A stretch of 64,000 bases of DNA from Pyxidicoccus caerfyrddinensis. Its GTDB lineage: Bacteria; Myxococcota; Myxococcia; Myxococcales; Myxococcaceae. A program made the translations under genes and the position numbers. The DNA is taken from NCBI RefSeq assembly GCF_010894405.1, contig NZ_JAAIYA010000013.1, positions 186,001 to 250,000 of the forward strand, read 5' to 3'. Every line of letters begins with the position of its first letter. Position 1 is the first letter of the stretch. The notes beneath the pieces are model-generated. The model was not told the DNA's origin, did not search any database, and saw nothing but the letters and a program-made list of their open reading frames with translations. Below are positions 59,357 through 64,000 of the stretch, piece after piece.

Positions 59357-60538
59357 ATGCCCCGTCTCGTCCCCCTCCTCGCTGCCCTCGTCCTGGGAAC
59401 CCTCGCCTGTGAGCGGAAGGCCCCACCCGCCGCGCCCCCCGCTCCGGCGGCCACGTCGAAGCCCCAGGCTGCCTCGGAGACGGGGCCCATCGTCATCGGC
59501 ACCCTGGGCAGCCTCACGGGCTCGGAGGCGTCGTTCGGCACCGTGGTGCGCGACGGCATCCAGTTCGCGGTGGAGGAGGCCAACGCCGCGGGCGGGGTGC
59601 TGGGACGCAAGGTGGAGCTGCGCTCCTATGACACCCAGGGCCGCATCGAGGAGTCCGTGGCCGCCGTGCAGCGCCTCCTCTCGCAGGACCGCGTGGTGCT
59701 CATCCTCGGAGACGTGACGTCCTCGGGCTCGCTCGCCATCGCGGACGCGGCGCAGGCCGCGCGGGTGCCCATGGTGACGCCCTCCGCCACGCATCCGGAC
59801 GTGACGAAGAAGGGCGACTACATCTTCCGTACCTGCTTCATCGACCCGTTCCAGGGCGGCGCCATGGCGCGCTTCGCCCGGGAGAACCTGAAGCTCGACC
59901 GCGTGGCCGTGCTGCACGACGCGAAGAATGCCTCGTCGCTCGGCCTCAGCGCGGCCTTCCAGGAGGCCTTCAAGAAGCTCGGCGGAACGGTGGTCGCCGT
60001 GGAGACCTACTCCAAGGGCGACACCGACTACCGCGCGCCGCTGCTGGCCGTGAAGAAGGTGAAGCCCCAGGCGCTCTACCTCCCGGGCTTCTACAGCGAG
60101 GTGGGCGTCATCGCCCGCCAGGCGCGCGAGCTGGGCATGACGCAGCCGCTGCTCGGCGGAGACGGCTGGGAGTCGGACCGTATCTTCGAGCTGGCCGGCG
60201 GCGCGCTGGAAGGTGCGTACTACTCGTCGCACTACGCGGAGGACAACCCCGCGCCGCAGTTGCAGCGCTTCATCACCGCGTTCCGCGCCCGTTACGGCCG
60301 CTCCCCCGAGGCCGCGTCCGCGCTCGGCTATGACGCCGCCCGCGTGGCCCTCGCCGCCATCTCCAGGGCCGGCTCGCTCTCCGGGCCCGCCATCCGCGAC
60401 GCGCTCGCCGCGACGAAGGACTTTCCCGGCGCCACCGGCACCCTGTCGCTGGACGCCAACCGCAACCCCGTGAAGCCGGCCGTCATCCTGACCATCCACG
60501 ACGGCAAGAGGAAGTTCGCCGCTGCCGTGACTCCCTGA
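59357..60538 (+). CDS. LivJ/K-type ABC transporter substrate-binding lipoprotein
   Basis: A 393-residue periplasmic-binding protein of the branched-chain amino-acid (Leu/Ile/Val-binding) class. Lipobox LGTLAC, then IVIGTLGSLTGSEASFGTVV, VILGDVTSSGSLAIADAA and VAVLHDAKNASSLGLSAAF mark the two lobes; FYSEVGVIARQARELGM and YDAARVALAAI complete it. No permease or ATPase is adjacent, so it may serve a distant transporter or act as a sensor. ATG 59357. Confidence 0.88.
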   Translation: MPRLVPLLAALVLGTLACERKAPPAAPPAPAATSKPQAASETGPIVIGTLGSLTGSEASFGTVVRDGIQFAVEEANAAGGVLGRKVELRSYDTQGRIEESVAAVQRLLSQDRVVLILGDVTSSGSLAIADAAQAARVPMVTPSATHPDVTKKGDYIFRTCFIDPFQGGAMARFARENLKLDRVAVLHDAKNASSLGLSAAFQEAFKKLGGTVVAVETYSKGDTDYRAPLLAVKKVKPQALYLPGFYSEVGVIARQARELGMTQPLLGGDGWESDRIFELAGGALEGAYYSSHYAEDNPAPQLQRFITAFRARYGRSPEAASALGYDAARVALAAISRAGSLSGPAIRDALAATKDFPGATGTLSLDANRNPVKPAVILTIHDGKRKFAAAVTP

Positions 60539-60625
60539 CGGCTTCTTCTGTTTAGGCTATTCTTTCCGATTGGGCGTGGGTTCCTCGGTGGAGCCTGCCC
60601 ATGACTGTTTCTGGAAAGGAAGCCC

Positions 60626-61459
60626 ATGCGCAACATCCGCTCCATGGCGTTGCTGGCTGGTGTGTCCCTGCTGGGCTCGGCGTGCGGAAGCCCCGAAGCT
60701 GGGCCCGAGCATCCCTCCGAGGCGTCGCGGGAGGGCATGTCCTTCGACGAGTTCAAGGCGACGGCCTACGACGAGCCCGACTCGGACGTCTTCGTCGTCA
60801 ACGGTGACACGGCAGTCGAAGGCGTCGACGGGCTCCGCCGGTACTACGACACGTTCGTCAACCCCGAGCTGGGCACGCACCAGGACGCGCTCGCCGCCTA
60901 TTGCGACAGCACGGGCATGCCCATCAAGTGGTCCGCCACCGCCGCGCAGAACCTGACCTACTGCATCAGCACCAGCAGTTTCGGCTCCCGCTACGCCACG
61001 GTCGTGAGCGCGATGAACTCAGCGACTGCCGCCTGGGAAGCCACGGCCAACGTCAACTTCAAGCACCTGAGCCAGTTCGACAGCAACTGCACCGCGTCGC
61101 AGACCGGCGTCGTCTTCGACGTTCGCCAGACCACCGCCACTTCGTACCTGGCGCGCTCGTTCTTCCCGAACACCGCTCGCTCGGGTCGCAACGTCCTCAT
61201 CAGCAGCAACGCGTTCGGAAACATCGCGCCCTTTACGTTGACCGGGGTGCTGCGGCACGAGTTGGGACACGCGCTTGGCTTCCGCCACGACTATCCGTCG
61301 GACTCCTCCTGCTACGAGGGTCCTGTCACGTGCCGGCTGACGCCCTATGACCCCAACTCCATCATGAACTATCCGCAGTGCGGTGGCGGGCAGGCGGGAG
61401 ACCTCGTCCTGTCCGCGCTCGACAAGCAGGGCGCCCGGTTGCTCTACCCGTTCCCGTAG
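60626..61459 (+). CDS. Secreted matrixin-like zinc metalloprotease (lipoprotein)
   Basis: A 277-residue lipoprotein (LLGSAC). The zinc motif HELGHALGFRHD has the three metal-binding His and Glu of the metzincin family (HExxHxxGxxH), followed by a Met-turn candidate SIMNYP. Six or more Cys suggest disulfides. Such proteases act on protein prey or extracellular matrix outside predatory myxobacteria. SD AAAGGAAG precedes ATG 60626. Confidence 0.88.
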   Translation: MRNIRSMALLAGVSLLGSACGSPEAGPEHPSEASREGMSFDEFKATAYDEPDSDVFVVNGDTAVEGVDGLRRYYDTFVNPELGTHQDALAAYCDSTGMPIKWSATAAQNLTYCISTSSFGSRYATVVSAMNSATAAWEATANVNFKHLSQFDSNCTASQTGVVFDVRQTTATSYLARSFFPNTARSGRNVLISSNAFGNIAPFTLTGVLRHELGHALGFRHDYPSDSSCYEGPVTCRLTPYDPNSIMNYPQCGGGQAGDLVLSALDKQGARLLYPFP

Positions 61460-61472
61460 TCGGTGGTGGGCT

Positions 61473-62234
61473 CTACCGGCGCGCGCTGCCCGAAGTCCGG
61501 GCCGGGCGCGCCGGCTTCACCACGTAGGCTCCCGTCTTCGCATCCACCGACGTGACGGGGATGTGCCGGGCCTCCTCGAAGAGGCTGTAGGCCGGTTGGA
61601 GGCTGCGCCAGAAGGCGACGAGCGGGTCCGTGGCCGGCCGGCCCGCCTCCAGCGCCTTCAGGCCCTCGGCATCGAGCCTGCGCGGGAAGATGTGGATGGG
61701 GGCGTTGCGCTTCGTCTTCGCGCGCGTGTCCAGCACCATCAGGTACAGCTCTTCAATCGGCTCGTCCTGGATGGCGATGCAGCCGATGCTCACGCAGTTG
61801 CCGTGGACGAAGATCTGCCCGCCCGGGTCCGTGCCCGGCGGCGTGTGGCGCCTGTCCGCCGCGTTCGGATAGCTGACCCGCATGGACAGGTGGTAGTTGC
61901 TGCGCGGATTGAACAGGTCGATGTCGTAGAAGCCCTCGGGCACCTGCAGGTCTCCCTGCTGCCGTTTCGGACCGAGCTCCCCCGACGCCGCGCAGAAGGG
62001 ATACGTCTTCACCTTCACCAGCGGCCCCGCCTTCGGCCCCGCCCAGACCTCCAGCTCGCGCTCGTGCTTGAAGGCGCGCACGTACAGCTGCTCCGGCGGC
62101 CAGGCCACCCCCGCGTCCTTGAACAGCGCGGCGACCACGGGCGCACGGGCCTTGCGCGCGGCGGCGACCCGGGCGTCCTCCGCGTGCGCGGAGAGCGCGG
62201 TGAACAGCAGCAGACAGGCGGCGAGAGTCCTCAT
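61473..62234 (-). CDS. L,D-transpeptidase (YkuD family)
   Basis: A 253-residue exported protein (signal MRTLAACLLLFTALSAHA). The catalytic motif is FVHGNCVSIGCIAI, with His, Ser and the nucleophilic Cys of YkuD. EGFYDIDLFNPRSNYHLSM and LDLKV-like strands fit the fold. It forms 3-3 peptidoglycan cross-links or attaches outer-membrane protein to the wall. The downstream part is Arg/Pro-rich. Lies before the DUF2071 gene, both on the minus strand. Confidence 0.88.
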   Translation of the reverse strand: MRTLAACLLLFTALSAHAEDARVAAARKARAPVVAALFKDAGVAWPPEQLYVRAFKHERELEVWAGPKAGPLVKVKTYPFCAASGELGPKRQQGDLQVPEGFYDIDLFNPRSNYHLSMRVSYPNAADRRHTPPGTDPGGQIFVHGNCVSIGCIAIQDEPIEELYLMVLDTRAKTKRNAPIHIFPRRLDAEGLKALEAGRPATDPLVAFWRSLQPAYSLFEEARHIPVTSVDAKTGAYVVKPARPARTSGSARR

Positions 62235-62280
62235 GCGGCCTGGGACACCTGCGCCGCCCCATCCGTTCCCGCGACGTCGC

Positions 62281-63297
62281 TCAGCGTGCATGTTGCTCCC
62301 TCCGCAGCGGCCTCCAGCGGTAGGCGCACTCGGTGAGGTGCAGCACCGAGTCCAGCCTCGCGCCCGGGGCCAGCGGGCCCTCCGTGAAGTACTCGCAGTA
62401 GAGCTGGACCGGCTTGACGAAGCGCGCGTTCCACGGCTCGCGGTCGATGGTGAGCACGTAGACATACCCGTCCGCCACGCCGAGCGCGTCGTAGCACTCC
62501 ACCAGCGGCTCGTGCAGGTCCTCCAGCCCCTTCCACACGCTGCCTGGGGGAGGGAGGGCGCTCGGGCGCGTGTCGAAGACACCCACCAGCTTGCCTCCGG
62601 GGAACTCCGGCTCCGGGTCCACCGCGGCGGTGAGCAAATCCCCCTCGCGCGCCATCACCATGTGCGCCTCGCCGAACTCGTGGAACTTGAACTCCTTCAG
62701 CGCGTTGCCCACGCGGCGCATCACCGGGTCGTTCGTCTCGCTGCGCACGAAGTAGCCGCCGCGCCGCCAGTCGCCCTTCGCGTTCCGGTAGCGCACCGCC
62801 GCGCGGTAGCTCACCTGGTAGAAGCACACGCCCAGGAGCGGGCTGACACCCTGCGGTCGCATGTCCCGCAAGGACGACATCAGCACCTGCACCCACGCCG
62901 TGCCGCGGAACACCTCCGGCTCCAGCGAGGCGGGCAGCAGCCGGGCCAGCCGCTCCGGCTCCACCGCGTAGTTGAGGGACACCGCCTCCACCCAGTGCGT
63001 CTGCACCTGGGTGAGCCAGGGTACCGACGGGCACTCCTCCATGCCGGGGGACGTGGGGCTCGGGTCATGCGCCCCGGCGAGCGCGGCCTCCATGTCGCGC
63101 AGCGCCTGGTGCCCCGCGGGCGTCAGGAACCACACCTCGCGTTGCGCCTGCACCAGCCCAGAGGAGGCCAGGTCCTGGATGGCCTGGCTCGGCACCTTCA
63201 CCCCGGCCTCCCTCAGCCGCCGGCGCAGCTCGGCCCCGCCCAGCCCGAGCGGCTCCGCGGCGATGGCCACCAGGGCGGCGAGCAGCTCGGGATTCAT
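62281..63297 (-). CDS. DUF2071 (YqjF-like) protein with N-terminal helical domain
   Basis: A 338-residue protein. From ~90: WVEAVSLNYAVEPERLARLLP, GVCFYQVSYRAAVRYRNAKG and the closing LYCEYFTEGPLAPG match DUF2071, an acetoacetate decarboxylase-like fold of unknown activity. The first ~85 residues form a winged-helix-like region (GGAELRRRLREAGVKVPSQAI). ATG 63297 overlaps the stop of the upstream membrane-protein gene (ATGA). Confidence 0.8.
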   Translation of the reverse strand: MNPELLAALVAIAAEPLGLGGAELRRRLREAGVKVPSQAIQDLASSGLVQAQREVWFLTPAGHQALRDMEAALAGAHDPSPTSPGMEECPSVPWLTQVQTHWVEAVSLNYAVEPERLARLLPASLEPEVFRGTAWVQVLMSSLRDMRPQGVSPLLGVCFYQVSYRAAVRYRNAKGDWRRGGYFVRSETNDPVMRRVGNALKEFKFHEFGEAHMVMAREGDLLTAAVDPEPEFPGGKLVGVFDTRPSALPPPGSVWKGLEDLHEPLVECYDALGVADGYVYVLTIDREPWNARFVKPVQLYCEYFTEGPLAPGARLDSVLHLTECAYRWRPLRREQHAR

Positions 63298-63908
63298 ACC
63301 AGCCGCGCCCCGGCGCCCCCGGCGGCCAGCCTGCGGCGTCGGGCCCGGTGCAGCGCGAAGCCTCCGCTGAACTGCGTGGCGAACCACACCGCGCCCAGGA
63401 GGCCGAAGGCGTGGTCCGGTACCTGCGTCATCCCCAGCGCGGCCAGTGCGAGGCCCGCGGCCACCGCGTACCAGACGCGGCCCATCAGTGCGCCCATCAT
63501 GGCGAAGGCCGTGCCGAAGAGGACGCATGCCACCGCGGGCATGAAGAGCCTGTCCAGCCCGAGCAGCCAGTTGAGGACGGCCACCAGCAACATGCCGGCG
63601 ATGAAGGTGGTCCAGATGGCCCAGATCTGCCGCTCGACGAACGAGCGCGCCCCCGCCGTCTGTCCTCGCTTGAGCACGAAGATGCTGACGATGTTGAAGG
63701 CCAGCACTCCGGCCCACAGCAGGGCATAGGGGCCGGGGGTGTGGTGTCCCGCCGTCCACAGCCAGTCCGTCGCCGCGAAGCCCGCGGCGTTGACGAAGGC
63801 ATGGAGCATCCAGATGACGCCCCAGTTCTGCAGCGCCGAGTCATCCTTCGCCTGGGAGACGACGCGGCGGATGAGGTCCAGGGCCTGGTTCGCTTCTTCG
63901 CGGTTCAT
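63294..63908 (-). CDS. Integral membrane protein (unknown)
   Basis: A 204-residue protein with about six hydrophobic segments; the N-terminus (MNREEANQALDLIRRVVSQAKD) and the Arg-rich C-terminus are cytoplasmic by the positive-inside rule. Overlaps both neighbours by ATGA, so it sits in an operon of three. A His-rich turn (TAGHHTPGPY) is the only notable feature. Not recognised. Confidence 0.75.
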   Translation of the reverse strand: MNREEANQALDLIRRVVSQAKDDSALQNWGVIWMLHAFVNAAGFAATDWLWTAGHHTPGPYALLWAGVLAFNIVSIFVLKRGQTAGARSFVERQIWAIWTTFIAGMLLVAVLNWLLGLDRLFMPAVACVLFGTAFAMMGALMGRVWYAVAAGLALAALGMTQVPDHAFGLLGAVWFATQFSGGFALHRARRRRLAAGGAGARLV

Positions 63909-64000
63909 CGTGCGGCCGAGTGTACGCCAAGAAACGCGTCCACCTCGTCGATCGGCACGAGGCGCGGCTCGGCGGTGGGGGCCACCGCGTCGCGGACGGC
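63905..64000 (-). CDS. Partial CDS, C-terminal end of an upstream operon gene
   Basis: The last 31 residues (ending VDAFLGVHSAAR) of a gene whose 5' part lies beyond the right edge; its TGA overlaps the ATG of the membrane-protein gene. Too short to identify. Confidence 0.5.
   Translation of the reverse strand, partial: AVRDAVAPTAEPRLVPIDEVDAFLGVHSAAR

Overview
This is a GC-rich (about 70%) chromosomal stretch from a myxobacterium, most like Myxococcus, Pyxidicoccus or Corallococcus. The signs are strong G/C third-position bias, many GTG/TTG starts with clear Shine-Dalgarno (SD) sites, many lipoproteins, a PAS-type sensor kinase, a spore-photoproduct-lyase-family enzyme, DUF5916 and C45 proteins, and multidomain fusions. 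No rRNA, tRNA, CRISPR array, insertion sequence or prophage was seen. Genes fill almost the whole window. The only gene-free stretches over 300 bases are 12698-13031, which holds an SD-masking hairpin, and 49443-49778, which holds a possible hotdog-fold remnant.

Layout. 1-1210: two overlapping JmjC/cupin-like genes, the second without metal ligands. 1222-5673 (minus): a CHAT protease, a transglutaminase-fold protein and a small protein in one operon. 5895-13844: amidohydrolase, PQQ sugar dehydrogenase fused to a dihaem cytochrome, lipoproteins, a peptidoglycan-binding/CHAP-like protein and an endonuclease/exonuclease/phosphatase. 13981-15794: two overlapping alpha/beta hydrolases like those of exosortase A systems. 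15909-18836: orphan sensor kinase. 18849-23497: single-chain xanthine dehydrogenase with XdhC. 23560-32098: SPL-family radical SAM enzyme, lipoprotein, DUF418 protein, Nth, an exported EutB-EutC fusion, a secreted small protein and MenB.

The most unusual region is 32236-40511, which looks like an undescribed RiPP biosynthetic operon. A TTG-start PqqD-like protein (leader-recognition fold) precedes seven tandem 30-34 residue peptide genes. All seven begin MYVKA, share a DKCSCGGTM block and diverge after it; a decayed eighth copy lies between copies 2 and 3. Tightly packed behind them are a free-standing Lon-type (S16) protease domain, an MFS transporter, a DUF5916 outer-membrane protein, a SAM methyltransferase, a DUF692 multinuclear non-haem iron oxidase (MNIO) and its partner-like protein. 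By analogy with methanobactin (MbnBC) and 3-thiaglutamate (TglHI) pathways, the MNIO pair probably oxidises the conserved cysteines, the methyltransferase may decorate the product, the S16 domain may trim the leader, and the two membrane proteins may export it.

40519-64000: haemolysin III, a VOC protein, a TIM-barrel-like protein, a C45 Ntn-hydrolase fusion, an ACP/acyl-AMP ligase/PlsC fusion, a GNAT, class I fumarase, a half-size rubredoxin, an OmpA-like protein, an SPFH protein, a ParB-like protein, a dihaem MauG/CCP-like protein, a GlcD-like oxidase, a LivK-like binding protein, a matrixin-like protease, an L,D-transpeptidase, a DUF2071 protein and a membrane protein. The last coding segment runs off the right edge.
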